From the NCBI GenBank assembly GCA_016490735.1, contig JAEMWC010000239.1:546001-610000 (forward strand): a stretch of 64,000 bases of DNA, read 5' to 3'. How positions within the stretch are numbered: position 1 is the stretch's first letter; each line of letters opens with the position of its first letter. Shown here piece after piece: positions 46,197 through 58,693 of this stretch. The notes under the pieces are model-generated. The model ran no database searches and was not told the DNA's origin. It worked only from the letters and a program-made list of their open reading frames with translations. This DNA comes from Pachyseris speciosa (taxonomy: Eukaryota; Cnidaria; Anthozoa; Scleractinia; Pachyseridae). A program made the position numbers and the translations under genes.

Positions 46197-47201
46197 TGGA
46201 GGCCAAATAGAAAATCTAGTTGTTAAGTATTCATTTACCAGGTTTTAATTTATTTTATGTTCAATTTTTATTTTCCATTGTTTCAGATTGTGGTTACCAC
46301 AATGCATCTGAAACATAAGAACCATAAATTAAGCTGGAAACCTCAACATAATAATGTATTCACACTATAATAGTAACCATTTGAAGACAAGCTCAAGGTT
46401 ACCGGTAATTATCCCACGAAATCATGTAGAATACTGCCTGTCATTATTCAACATACTGGTAATGGTAACACTAAATAGTTCCAAATATGGTCAATGTTGC
46501 ACCTGATATATGTCACACGCACTCGACAGATATTCTTCAATATAGTATATGTAATCAATGAAAAAGAGGTGGTTTTCTCTGTTTTTTTTTTTCCTGCAAT
46601 AAATTCAGTAAATTGTGCTTTGTTATACATGTGTTGAATAATAAAACAATCTTGGGGAATATTCTGCGATTTTAGCCAACTCTGGCTATGGCCTCGTCGG
46701 CTAAGTATCAGGTGATAGGCCAGCACGATTTCACAGGATTGATTAATAGCTGACAAGGGCATAGGCTGAGTTGGCTAAATCAGGGGATATTCTGTAAGAT
46801 TCAGCAGGATAATTGATTTATTACTCAACACATTAAAAAATGACAAAGCACAATTATCTGGTTTATTGCCAAAAAAAATCTGGAAAAGCCACCATATTTC
46901 CCCATGACACACAAAATTACAGAATTATCGCACGATATCTGTTAAGTATGCAAGACAAATATTGGTTGCACTATGACCATATTATTTTGAACATTTGTCA
47001 CAATGTGTTGAATAATAACTACTGATAGCTTCTGAGGGGCAAAGTCCAGCCTTGCCAACTATCAAAGTCCACAGAAATAGAGAGTTTGCTTAAACAGTAG
47101 ATGTAGACATAAAAGAATGGCTTAAAACCTGCACATTATTGCCCAGGACCAATCTATTTTGCAAAAAATGTGTTGTTTTCCTAGTAGACCACCAATGTGG
47201 A

Positions 47202-49966
47202 TCAACTCAATGAAATGACTAGATTCTTAACATATTCAATCACCCTGGAATCACCAATAATGCCCAAATGGTCAGCATTGGGAAACGTCTCGTTCACCAC
47301 CTTTTGCTTTTGTTTACCTATGAACTTCTGGCAGGCCTGTAAGCTGCGAATATTGACTGTGCCATCGCCATCCCCAAATAAAGTCTTAGGGAATGTATCA
47401 GGAAACTCATCTGTTCCATAAAGAAACTTTTCTGGAGTGTCTACACCACTACCATAGAGACAGTACAGAGGTACATTGGGCGGGTCATTAATCCACACTG
47501 GTGGAACTTGCCAGGTGATGTTAATGGCATTAGGGTAACCAATGTCAAGGAAGAACTCTTTTAAGTTACCCACTGAGTAGTTCTGTTTGGCCGTTTGGAC
47601 AATGACCTGTGTGAAAAGAGGTCAGAATGCATCAATCATAATTATTTTGCCTGAGTGAAAGCTGGCAGCACTTCTTCAAATCTATGATACAATAAAGTTA
47701 TTACCAAACAATAATAATGCAGAACTTTACAATATTTTGGAGCAAGAGATAATGTATGATTATGAACCGGGCTAAAGGAAGCTGAACCTGGCTTGTGTAA
47801 TATGTTACAGGTAAAAATTAAATTCACTGGTAAAACATTTTTTAACCTACCCTGTACATTGAAAATCAATTCTCTTTGTCTCCTTGTCCTAATTATTATG
47901 AATACTTAGGACTCTGAGACAACAGGAATTTAACTCTGAGTACATGTAGGTTAAAACATTTTTCTTGAATTTAATTTTTATTTAGCTGCAACATGCATAC
48001 AAAATTCAAGGAGTATTCAAGTGCCAAAAACTGAGTTTCCAAGGAGTGGTTATAGAAAGTTTACTTTGTCTTGCACTATGTTTTGAAATGTTTCTGATGG
48101 TCAGTAGCAACTTCACAAATGCTAAGTACCTAGATATAGAAATGCATTTTTAAGAAACACAACCACAAATGAAACAAAACTTCAAGGAGTTTTCATTATT
48201 TTCAAGCACTTTCAGCAGAAATTCTTCTTTTCACAGGCTTTTCTAGCACCCTTGTTCAAAATATAAAATTAATTCCAGGGCTTTTCAAGGCCTTCGAGGA
48301 GTGGCATGCACAAAATCCTGACTCACTTACACTCCTTTTTACTCTCTCTCTTTGTGACATAGCTTGACCTTTAAATTATGGAACACAAAGTCACCAACCT
48401 ACCTCCTCAGAAGCCCAGAAATCTTTGCTTGGCAGCAGAAAAGCAGTGCTTTCATAAGTTCTGAGAACTGGCCTGAGATTCAGTGGCTCTACAACTACAT
48501 CAGGCAAGCCTAAGTTTGTCCCAGATGCATATATACGCATAAGCTTAGCTGAGCCTGCCCAGACACCAGCGATGGTTATCCAGACTCTAATGTGCATGTC
48601 TTTCCAGTCTTGTGTCATCTTGCTAAGAAAGTGATGGGTATATGGGCAACCAAGGCTGTGTGAGAGTAATACAACACTTGTCTTGTTGTTCTTGGTGTAG
48701 GTGTCTTCAATCAGAGCCTTTAAGTTGTCAAAGTATTCTTGGGCAGAATCTGCAATGGTCAATGTAAACATGCATGCACAAAGTTACATAAACCTTCCCC
48801 ACAGATGACCAAACTTTGGTTCACGTACAATATAACATGTACTTATCAGGTTCATCATATCTAAAAACTTTTGAATCTGTGGATGAGATCCTGAACAGTG
48901 ATGCCCAAGAAAATGCTCCAGGCAACAGGCTCTATGTTCTTGTGCACATTTACTGTATGGTTTACACTTATCCAAGATTAGTATTTTTGGTTTAAATAAC
49001 TGTACATAAAAGTGCTGCCAAAGAATACGAAAAAACAACTCAAAATCCAGCACTGTTTCCTGATTACAAAACCCTTGTCACTGACTAATTCCAAGATAAA
49101 TCTTTTAATTAACCTAGTGATGAAGACTAAGAGGTCAATTTCCTTCCTATTAAAATCTATCAGTCAGCTGGGTCTATAGCACTTGTCAGAACAATGTTAT
49201 TAGATACAAAAATTCTTTGACTGACTGGCCATGACTGGCCATGGAAACCTTGGCTTGAATGAGTAATTAAAATGGGTAACTAAATAAATTAAACCTCACT
49301 TGGTGCATATCGGAAGTCAAATGGCGCAGCTCGTATTGAAACACCATCTTCAAATCCAATATCTATAAGGGCATCCACCATAGCAGCAAAATACTCCCCA
49401 GGATGATACAAAGATGGATCCAAGTATGAGACACCCTTGGTTGAGCCAAAATAAGGAACTTGCACCTCCACTCCAGGTGTATTTCCCATCTTTTTTGAAG
49501 AAGCGTTGTAAGCAAGCCTGTTAGATAAAGAAGCAGGTGTGTTTTAGAGACACAGGGTTAGGCATCTAGATGTTCAGCTGAATCACTAGCCACTGGGCTA
49601 GTGACCCTCAGAAATCCACTAGCCCACAGCACATATCAGTAGCCCAAGCTCCTTAATTCCCAGGGTCTTTCTTCATCCCACCTTACCTTGCTCGTACCTT
49701 CTGCAAACTGAACAGAACATTTTCGACTCATTGTTGGCAACATTATATATTCAAGTCACCTGAACATTACTTTTCATGATGGATTGAATGCTTTTTTTTT
49801 CAGCTATCATTTTCATATTTTCTTTGTTTCTTTTAAATTCATTATCAATAGGCCATTTCGGAATTACCTTTGGCCTCTTTTCCAAGCGAGTCCTTGTGCT
49901 CATCTTTTCATGTATGAAATTTGATTCCATTCATGAGTTTAATTTTCATATGAAAAGATGAGCACT

Positions 49967-50001
<35 letters not shown>

Positions 50002-53000
50002 AGAAATGGCCTATGGCCTTAGTCATTTTGGGTGGTGGGTGGTTTTTAGTTCGACAGAAATCTCCCCATCTGCGATCAAAGTTTCTCTGAAATGACTCTT
50101 CAAATGCAAGGTGGTACAAAGTGTATATAGGGAGAGAGGCTTGGGGGGTTAAAAAACTAATAAGGTTGAGGTCTGGGTTCAAGAGATTCTTGTTAAAACT
50201 TTACGTAATTTGTCTTCTTACTGGTTGTCAATTGAAGATAATCACAGTGTAAATAAAATTTAATTTATTTCTCCGAAACACGTCACGTGCTAGGCAACTG
50301 GGGTGATCATATTTCATCATTCTGCGAATTTGACGGCACTAAGATATTTTTTCGAGTATTTTTGCCAGCATTGTTTACCTATTTGCTATGATGAAAACAC
50401 TAACTAACAGCACTTGTTTAAAGCCAAACAAAAAAAGTATTTTTGACTAAATTTCACGCTCTTGGAAAAGCCGGTTGAAAGCCAAACAGGAATTTGCATA
50501 TTCCGTGATGTTTATCTGACCTTCGTGAGAAAATTCTGAAGTATTCGGTTAAAAAACAAAGCAAAAAATCAGCAAGGAAAATCTTGAATCTTGTCGTGGC
50601 ATTTCGTTCTCACATGGGCGTCTTCACACAAGAAATAACCTCACCGGTCAAAAGAAAATAATTATTGCTCCTTTCGTTTTCGTTTCGAGTGTGTCATGAT
50701 CAGATAACCTCCAGCCATTCGAGCTGATCAATTACAAGTCTATTCAGTTTATGGTTATTCGAAAATAGAACTTTAGTCTATCCATTTACGTTAAACATTC
50801 TCCGAAATATTGATATCAGTGACTCTTGACGAATTCGCCTACAGGGACGTGCAAACTTTCCGAAAATTGCGACGTGAAAAGGTTTGAAACTCAGACGGAC
50901 AATATAAAGAACCATCGTATGAACAGCTGGGGCCTCAATCAGAGAAATATATGACTTGCTTGAAAGCTTCCATTCATTCTATTCGAACGATTCAAACGAA
51001 GCAAGTCGAGTGCTATTTGTAAACTATCGAAACGTTTCAAACGAAACGAACTGAATGAACCAAACTATCGATCAAACTATTCAAACGCTAGGCGAAATGC
51101 ACGCTTTGCATTTTGACCCTTTTGTCGAAATTTAGCTTGAAAATTACCTAAAAAAAAAAGTATGTAACGCTGAAAAAAGCACTTAAACTCTAAAACTATT
51201 TAGTTTCCGTTTATGAACTTTTGTGAGGGGATTGTTCAACTAATGTGCATCTCGATTTTCGTGGATTTGGGGTCAAATTTTTCGTAAAAGCAAACATTGT
51301 CTCAAAAATCACAATCACGTTCACTTTTGTTTTTATCGCTAATTTTTGAGTACGATTTTTTATTTTGTTCTTAACTCAAAATGGAAAGGAATTTCAATGC
51401 TTTCTTTTTGCCAGCTAAATGCACATGAAATTTCATTTCCATTCCTGTTTTCAAACTATTACAGTTGTCCTGAAATCTTAAATTGTAGCTCATTATTTAG
51501 CGTTACATGTTTTGTAATGGAGTTGGTAACCAATACCGTGCGCAAGGCCAAAGTACTTAGAAAATACATATAAAATGAGCACTTAGCTCCCCAAATTGTA
51601 GAGGCAAAACACCCTTCAATGACAAATAGCCTCCCAAAGATCAGCACAAAGATGTTGCAGGTCAACCTCATTCCAAGGGTCTCTCTTCTACCTCTCCCCT
51701 GGAGAAAAAAGAGTGAGCAGGGGAAGGGTAGAAGAGAGACCCTGGGATCAAGGTTGGCTGCAGGACAGTTAAAATTAAATTGAGGTAAAAAACTTTTGAC
51801 CCACTGTAGATTGAAATTCAGATCCCTTTGTCTGCTAGCCCTAAATTTTATGATTAACTAAAAAAAATTTACCTGAATTTAATTTTTACCTGCAACATAG
51901 ACACTTCCAGAAAGTGACGGTGACAGGATTTTAGCCACTAAAAATAAGCCCAGCAAAGTCGTCTGCACAAAATCAGCAGAAACTTGCAGGGCTTTAAAGT
52001 GCCTATGAAGCGAAATTTGTTTCTTGCTAATTTTAAAGTTTACCCCTAAAAATGCAAGAATGTCAAAATTTGAGGTGCTTGTGATTAAAATTGTTGATTT
52101 TACGAGCTTTTGAAGTTGGGCTATTTTGCCTTTAAAAATGGTCAGGGGTCTGGGTCGTGATGTGACGTCATTTTAGGTACAAAAATGTGTTTGCGCTTAT
52201 GAATTATAGTGAAATAGTTGGAATACTTGTCCCCAAAATTACGTCAAAATTACGTCACAGCTATTGTCACGTGTCTTTTTGGCCGCGCGATTCAAATGCC
52301 ATTTTTGAAGGCAAAATAGCCCAATTTCAAACGCTTGTATAATCGCCGATTTTAATCAAGAGCACCTTAAATTTTGGAATGTTGAGTTTTATGGATTAAA
52401 CTTTAAAATTAGCGAGAAACAAATTTCGCTTCATAGGCACTTTAACATCTTATTTTATAATTTTGCATAATTTTGTGAGTTCCAAAACTTTAGAGAGATC
52501 AGTGTAAAGTATGTACAGTATGAACAACAAAATATTATGGATTTAGCAGCATTTTTAAGACAAATTATTTAAATAGCAAGAAATTTCAGTCCATGGCATC
52601 AGGCCTAAACCAGCTCACTATTAACAAAACATTAGGCTGCTTGATGTAGCAGAGTTTTAAAAAAAGATCTTAAAGCTTACTTCATGTTATCAGCCCAACA
52701 ATTAATAGCCTCTGGTAACAAAGACTCCACACTGAGCCATAAGTCAAAAAATGTGCTTGTTGTCTTCTCACACCAGACGTGTGGCACAGATGATTTGTTA
52801 ATGCGAGCCTGAAGTTGACTGCCTCCATCTCCGGGAACTACATGTATGCAAAGAGAATAAATAATGTAAACTTGCTGTTTTCTTTGTAAAGGGTCCAGGG
52901 ATATTTAGCATTTCAATTTGTATAGAGCCTAGACATACTGCATTTAATTTTAAAATAGGGGTGATAACAAGAAAACATGGCTGCCATGCATGCACATATC

Positions 53001-56000
53001 AATGTAATCACTGTGGGATGGGGGCAGGAAGTGCGGGCAAGGGGTAGGAATTTCAAAATCCAAGCCAATCCTGTCTGTCGGGTGTTTGATTGTGAGTCTG
53101 AGCTTGAGTGTCGAGGCATTTGTCTTTGACCAGGAAGCGCCTGGGTCCATCCATCAGACACCAAGCTACCAAGCAACCATCCTTTCTTTTCTTTTCTCTT
53201 TGGAAACAGATACATCATGTGATGAGGAAGGGGTATGTTGATTTGAGATTTCATCTACATTTATCTGCATTTTAAAATCATCTAGTCAATGAAAATCAAT
53301 TTTAAGATTTGTTTTTCTTTCAAGTGCACCTAGGGTAAGAATCTTGATGGACAATTAAGATATACATCTAATAACTACATGTATATACCCAAACAGGTAA
53401 CTGACCTCTTGTTTCCACTGGACCAAGATATTATAAAATGTATACATTTAGCTTGCTGTAAGTACTGTGTAGGTCTTTTCTGCCCCTGGGTGGGTCTTAC
53501 TGGTAAATTCTCCACCCCCTGTCCACCCTTTACATTGATACATTGATACTTACTGTAGGTGCACTAATTACAACCCCATTAATCAATTTCATGACAACCA
53601 GGGGACATCAGTTGTTCAAAGCATGATTAAATTAATCCTTAAGGCTGTTGTGTACTTTAAATTCAATGAAATAACCATACTTTAACCCATTGCCACCCGT
53701 GCCTGCCAAAACCGGCCGTAAAAAACTCCCATGCTTCAAAACATTGCAACTCTCTCAATTGCACGAATATTGCCTTAACTGTTAGTTGTGAGCACGAAAT
53801 GGAATGCCCTTTAAATTTGGATATCCAATAAATGCAAGAAACGTAGCAATTTTTACCAAATATGGCCTTTTGAGTTTGGACAAGAACGAAACTGGCCGTT
53901 TTTAACGTCAAAGAGAAACAACAAAAATGCCCCTTTTTGCCTTCATGTTTTTTTAGGGAAATCATCGTCGAAAAACCAAAACTCAACCATCATAACGAAA
54001 TTCAGTCCTTTTTCTAGCTTAGAAATGACTTTTTTTGTTCATATTCTTCTCCCGAGCGTAGATACAGCCTTTTGTTCCAGTGCATTCGGGCCTTTCCGAC
54101 ATTTTCCACATCTTGAGCGCATTGCATGCTGGGAACTTACGAGAATTTTTGACAGCGCCTGTTCCTTCCCCCAATTCTTTCACATATAAACTAAGTCTAC
54201 AGCCACTCCGACCTACCGCCAAAATTTCCTGCTCGTGGTCATCTTCAGTACACAGAAATTCCAAAATATGTGGCGGTAGGTCGAGAAATTCATCAATAGT
54301 CGAGTCCCAAAGGTACTAAGTGTTCGACCGGCCAAATTCCCAGTTCGTCGAGTAACAAGCCAAATTCAACAACAAAGTACATCACCTTGCTCGATTCTTT
54401 GAGAAAGTGGACTCTTAGCTACCGTCACGCTTAATGATGCTCATCAGGCAGCCGCTAAAGATGAAAAATGGCTGTAAATTTAGCAGAAATCGCAAGCAAA
54501 CCGAACTTGGGCCATTGCTGTCGCTTCACGGATAAAAAATAGCTACGTCAAAATGACGTTTTCAGAAACCTTGAGCCTCCGGTGGCTTAGGACAGCACCA
54601 CTTTTCCCTGGTAGTTCAAATAAAGAGTCACGAATTGCTATTCATCGTTTATAGGTGGAAAATCACTCCGAAAATGTAAAAACCTGCGGTAGTCAATGGG
54701 TTAATAACCAGACTTTAATTTTCCAAAAGATTTTTGCCCTTTCGTTTTCGACTGATAATTTTCTTAAGTAATGTACATGTGCAGCAAACATTAATTTTAG
54801 TACTTAAAAAGCATCTTTAACTGGTGGTTAACTTCACTGAATGGGATGTGGTAAAAGTACTACCTAACTAAAGTTAAGGGTGCAGTATGATACAAATGCC
54901 TTGTTTTTCCTATATTTCAGCAGTTTTTCTTAAAATCTCACCCAGATTTCATTCCATCAAAAAATGGCTCCATGAGTTCAGAGTCTTTGCTTGGTACAGT
55001 CAATGTCCAAGAATTTTCTGATGATTTTTGGATTGTTTAGAAGGCATAAAAGTTTTTTTGGGGGAGGGGGGTGGGGGGGGGGTGGAAAATTATAGAAAAT
55101 AAAGGGGTTAAAAATTAAAATTTAACATGAATACCCGTACGAAATGAGCAGCGCTGTACAGCGCCTCAAAAGTGCTGCAAAATGGCTACAGGTACAGCAG
55201 ATATGCAGCTGTAATGCAGCGGTTTGAAAGCTATCCAACAGCCAAAGCTAAGCAGCAGGGGGCTGCAAAAATGCTTTGCAGCCTTTCAAAATGTTTGACA
55301 GCGATTTGCAGTGGTTTTGCAGCTGGCGAGATGGCTGTGAATCAGCTGCTACAAGCTGCAAACTAAGTGTACCGCTCAGAGACTGAAAATTGCATGAAAG
55401 TGAAAAGGAAACAGTGCGATGGTAATGGCATCAATGGCGCAACAGTTTTATATTTTCTTTAGCTATCAAATTTGTGGTTAGATTATAATTTGAAAATAAT
55501 TATATTCTTCTCACCATGTAAGTCGCTCCGGCTCAATCCAAATGAATGGCACAAACCAACATACGTTTCTGCTATTAATAGTAGGATCGCTATCTCGCCT
55601 TGCAAGGAATAATACAAAGATTCTCATTTGGTCGTGAAGTCCGTAGCACTGCCAGGCATTAGTTTTACAGGCATTAGTCCACCACAAGGTAAACTTCATC
55701 AGAATTTCATTTTGTTCAACAGCTGTCACACGTCCTTCAGATCAAGATAAAACTGAATTTTTCACATTTGAAAAATACGACAGGTCCCTGTAATCCACAA
55801 TAAATATTCTTTATTGAGGTAAAGAAGATAGTAGTAGACCGAATTCAAGCAAAATGGATACAAAAGTCTCAATTATTGTAGCACGGAGTTGAAACGTGAC
55901 ATCCAAGTCCCTTGGGACATTTGAGACAACATGTGTATTGTGAATGATATATGAAATGAATCATATATGAACTGCGGAAATGAAATCAAATGAAGAATGA

Positions 56001-56106
56001 TCCTCGCAGTTGAGAACGCAATTTATGCAATTGCGAAAAGAAGCCTGAAAACAATTCAGGACTTCAACGGGGTTTGAACCCGTGACCTCGCAATTACCGG
56101 TGCGAT

Positions 56107-56139
<33 letters not shown>

Positions 56140-56563
56140 CTGGGAGCAGGTCAATTGTAGGTTCATATTTTCCCGTGAAAGAAATGAGTTGGTTAGAGCA
56201 TCGCACCGGTAATCGCGAGGTCACGGGTTCAAACCCCGTTGAAGTCCTGAATTGTTTTCAGGCTTCTTTTCGCAATTGCATAAATTGTGTTCTCAACTGC
56301 AAGGATCATTCTTCATTTGATTTCATTTCCGCAGTTCATATATGATTCATACCGGTAATCGCGAGGTCACGGGTTCAAACCCCGTTGAAGTCCTGAATTT
56401 TTTTTCAGGCTTCTTTTCGCAATTGCATAAATTGCGTTCTCAACTGCAAGGATCATTCTTCATTTGATTTCATTTCCGCAGTTCATATATGATTCATTTC
56501 ATATATCATTCACACTCATTTCTTTCACGGGAAAATATGAACCTACAATTGACCTGCTCCCAG

Positions 56564-56596
<33 letters not shown>

Positions 56597-58693
56597 ATCG
56601 CACCGGTAATCGCGAGGTCACGGGTTCAAACCCCGTTGAAGTCCTGAATTGTTTTCAGGCTTCTTTTTGCAATTGCATAAATTGCGTTTTCAACTGCGAG
56701 GATCATTCTTCATTTGAACATGTGTATTGTTGCCGTTTTGTGACCATCTCGTGTTACAACGGTGATTCGAACTCGACCGCTACTGTTTTTAAAAACTGAA
56801 AGCGTGCAAATTTTAAGTAGAGTGCCTTAATTTAGGGATGAAAAGTATAGGAGTGTCTCTTGGATTTTGCCGTGACATTAACAATATGCGATGTGAAAGT
56901 GGAGATTTTTCCGGCATCTTTGTTGGGGTTTATCCGTGGAAGCAAGCAGCGTTATGATGTACATTTTGTCGGCAGTCGCTTCAAAATGTGAACGATGCCA
57001 TATAGGATGTTTGGTAAAAGTGAAAAGATAACCTCCAGGAAACTTGCACTTTATGGATTACGAAGAAAGGGAAGTGGCAGACTGATCTACATGTAGGTGA
57101 GCAATTGAAGGAATTTTTTACTGAACCTCCAACGTTATTACTGGAAGATGGGCAAGGATTGATATGACTTGAGTTATAATATTTCAGTATATGCTGTTTC
57201 CACATGGTAGCTACGTACTCACTCACTACATTGCTTCAGTTAGAACATTATTATATATTATTTTGCATTCTTACATCGGCATGGTTTTCCAATATTCTAC
57301 GAGGCCCTGTTCGCACTACGCGAATCTGCATGTGTTTATTTTAAGCTCTGGCTAAACAAGGCAACAATGTTGCAGGCCGCAACAGTTTGACCTCGCGCAT
57401 GTTTCCATGGTGTTTTCCCGTTTAGCTACCCAAGGAAACATTGTTGCAGTAGCAAAATAATGTTTCTCCTTCAATGGGTCATCATTTCAATGCGTTATAT
57501 GTAGCGTTGGTGACAGTGTGAGCTCGCAATCATCAAGATGGATCAGCAAAGAAACAACGGACTCTCTTCCCATACTCATATGTCTACGGAACAAGGTTTT
57601 GGGAAAGTGGCGCTGGGCCGTGCAGATGGATTTCGAACCAAGATTCTACAGGGCGAGGAAATATCCAATACGGATGAAAACTATGGTGATGTTGGCATCT
57701 CCTTAGCTGAATTAAAACCTCCAGCGACAATCACACCACTGCTAAAAGTGCTGCTTATCGCTTCTGATATACCGTTAATTGATATCTTGTAAACACATTC
57801 TTGGCATATTTGAAGCCATTTACAGCCTTTATGCAGCTCTGATCGTGGAATGTTCGCTGCGCTGTCAAATTGCTGTTCAAGGCTGTTAAACGGCTGCTTC
57901 TGCAGCCAAAATTTGCAACTGCTGCAGCCAGCCACCTCACAGCGGTTTTGGAGCGCTTGTTGAAGCTGTTTTGCAGCGATGCAACAGCACTGCACATTTC
58001 GTATGGGTAATTATTAGAAAAAGGCCAGACAGTCCACAACCACAACAAGGTGCCCCTGATCCCATTAGCAGCCTAACTGGTTTATGTGTGTATTCATTTC
58101 TACCCTTCTATCTTTCATTCTCATATTCACACTATTTTCCCACAAATTCAACCAGGCTGTCCCCATAAGAGAAAGTGAGGTAAATACCACTTACAGCTTT
58201 GGACATCCTGTTCTCCTACAGTGTATGTTATGTTATAAATCACTTCTCTACTTAACGTCTTTCTTACTTTATACCACAACAGCTGAGTGAATCAATATAC
58301 CGGTACGTAGAAAAGTACAAGATCTAAATTACAACGCGCCTTTTGTCTATATTGCGTCACAAGTAAGCTTACATGTCTCAATCACGTCGAGATAGACTAA
58401 GTTGTTTACCTTTCTATAAAAATCGAAGCTCATGCTCATTTCCAAAAATACGTTATAGCGGTATAAATACAAAGATTTCTCCACAAAATACCATTCACCA
58501 GTTCTTATGACCTTTTAATAAGCTAAATTTCAATTTGATGACTTCGAGTAAAGTCCATAGATAGAATTCTTTCGAAAGGAAAATAGCGTTCACAGCTGTG
58601 ATCATTACAAAACTTACCAATAATGACAGGAGTCTTCGCCTTCAAAACAGCAAGGTTGCCGAGAAGAACAAGGAAGGTTTTAACGCTCATCAT
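47202..58693 (-). CDS. PLA2G15-like lysosomal phospholipase A2 / LCAT family (intact)
   Basis: Family members hydrolyse or transacylate phospholipids in lysosomes. Five exons, 58693-58618, 52837-52681, 49517-49300, 48749-48403 and 47606-47202, have GT/AG ends and phases 1, 2, 1, 0 and sum to 400 codons plus stop, close to the family's roughly 410. Exon 1 starts MMSVKTFLVLL, a signal peptide. Exon 2 has VPGDGGSQL, the lid/oxyanion start. Exon 3 has VPYFGSTKG and RAAPFDFRYAP. Exon 4 has the nucleophile in LLSHSLGC (Ser codon 48657-48655). Exon 5 has GDGDGTVN (acid) and NADHLG (His codon 47270-47268), so the Ser-Asp-His triad is complete. The order matches mammalian PLA2G15. Introns 1 and 2 are full of transposons. 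The partner piece in copy A is a pseudogene. Confidence 0.92.
49851..50011. mobile_element. Hairpin MITE
   Basis: About 161 bp, nearly a full palindrome, with arms of about 60 bp starting GGCCATTTCGGAATTACC (the right arm differs by a few bases) and a loop of about 35 bp. TA at both ends suggests a TA target. It lies in intron 3 side sequence of the PLA2G15-like gene (between exon 3 at 49300 and exon 2 at 52837). Confidence 0.7.
50160..51640. other. PLA2G15-like intron, nothing recognised
   Basis: AT-rich intronic sequence. Some GAAACG/CAAACGA-type strings near 50980-51090 repeat loosely. No coding or TIR signal. Confidence 0.4.
51655..51755. repeat. Palindromic repeat
   Basis: Inverted arms CCAAGGGTCTCTCTTCTACC and GGTAGAAGAGAGACCCTGGG around a loop of about 40 bp. 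Probably a short foldback MITE. Confidence 0.55.
51770..51896. mobile_element. Small MITE of the AGGTNAAAA family
   Basis: Left AAATTAAATTGAGGTAAAAA, right TTTACCTGAATTTAATTTTT. Related to 11342-11527 and 12266-12450. Confidence 0.4.
51998..52441. mobile_element. TTAA-flanked MITE with long TIRs
   Basis: 444 bp. TTAA on both sides (51994-51997, 52442-52445). Inverted ends start AGTGCCTATGAAGCGAAATT and extend more than 50 bp, with weaker pairing further in (GGGCTATTTTGCCTT and complement). Non-coding. TTAA targets are used by piggyBac and Kolobok elements. Confidence 0.75.
53696..54700. mobile_element. piggyBac-like non-autonomous element
   Basis: 1005 bp between TTAA duplicates (53692-53695, 54701-54704). 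Ends are CCCATTG...CAATGGG, as in piggyBac elements, which begin CCC next to TTAA. The interior has broken minus-strand frames (53663-53986, 54019-54264), the second with KMSERPECTGTKGC-type Cys spacing, but no DDD transposase that I can recognise. It lies in intron 1 of the PLA2G15-like gene. Confidence 0.65.
55060..55084. repeat. G-rich tract
   Basis: GGGGGAGGGGGGTGGGGGGG-type run just left of the 55132 element. Confidence 0.7.
56059..56132 (-). tRNA. tRNA-Thr-like core (GGT), probably not a working tRNA
   Basis: Same 74-nt structure as at 14816-14889: good acceptor, D and T stems, and the shifted anticodon stem, here with one further change (CGCAATTACC). Confidence 0.45.
56571..56644 (+). 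tRNA. tRNA-Thr-like core (GGT), probably not a working tRNA
   Basis: Full 74-nt core with GGCTTCATAGCTC start and TTCAAACCCCG T loop, followed by the CCTGAATTGTTTTCAGG hairpin. Part of the composite element. Confidence 0.5.

Larger units (their letters stand above)
42020..47201. other. Intergenic region of copy B
   Basis: Repeats the copy A layout: GTCGACCCC MITE (42182-42514), unrecognised sequence (42515-44060), CATTTCTCG MITE (about 44061-44299), AAT/GAT microsatellite (45115-45185), single-copy foldback site (45280-45285), CAATTGAGTG MITE (45411-45637) and palindromic MITE (45928-46196). No gene seen. Confidence 0.6.
37452..49123. repeat. Segmental duplication, copy B
   Basis: Direct-repeat partner of 1-12796. 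It has its own insertions (40788-41601 and about 360 bp before 40498) and single-copy, uninterrupted sites for three of the copy A insertions (near 39282, 45280 and 46700) plus the 12266 site. Net length is about 1.1 kb shorter than copy A. Confidence 0.95.
55942..56716. mobile_element. Composite SINE-like element with inverted tRNA-like cores, locus 2
   Basis: 775 bp between identical 14-bp repeats AACATGTGTATTGT (55928-55941, 56717-56730). Its termini are those of 14743-15335 in reverse orientation. Cores: minus 56059-56132, plus 56187-56247 (5'-truncated), plus 56351-56393 (fragment), plus 56571-56644. So the same plan recurs: one core at one end faces one or more cores of opposite orientation. 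Confidence 0.8.
55132..58009. mobile_element. DNA transposon candidate with TGCAGC subterminal arrays
   Basis: 2878 bp with ends TACCCGTACGAAATG and CATTTCGTATGGGTA. Inside each end is a region of about 200 bp packed with TGCAGC/GCTGCA units (55145-55375 and 57815-57990), in inverted orientation. The interior holds unrecognised short frames (57538-57792 plus, 55511-55729 minus) and the nested composite SINE at 55942-56716. Target duplication unclear. It sits in intron 1 of the PLA2G15-like gene. Confidence 0.6.

Noticed and set aside
52913..53254. Minus-strand frame as an upstream exon of the PLA2G15-like gene
   Set aside because: The exon at 58693-58618 joins exon 2 in phase with a signal peptide and needs nothing in between.
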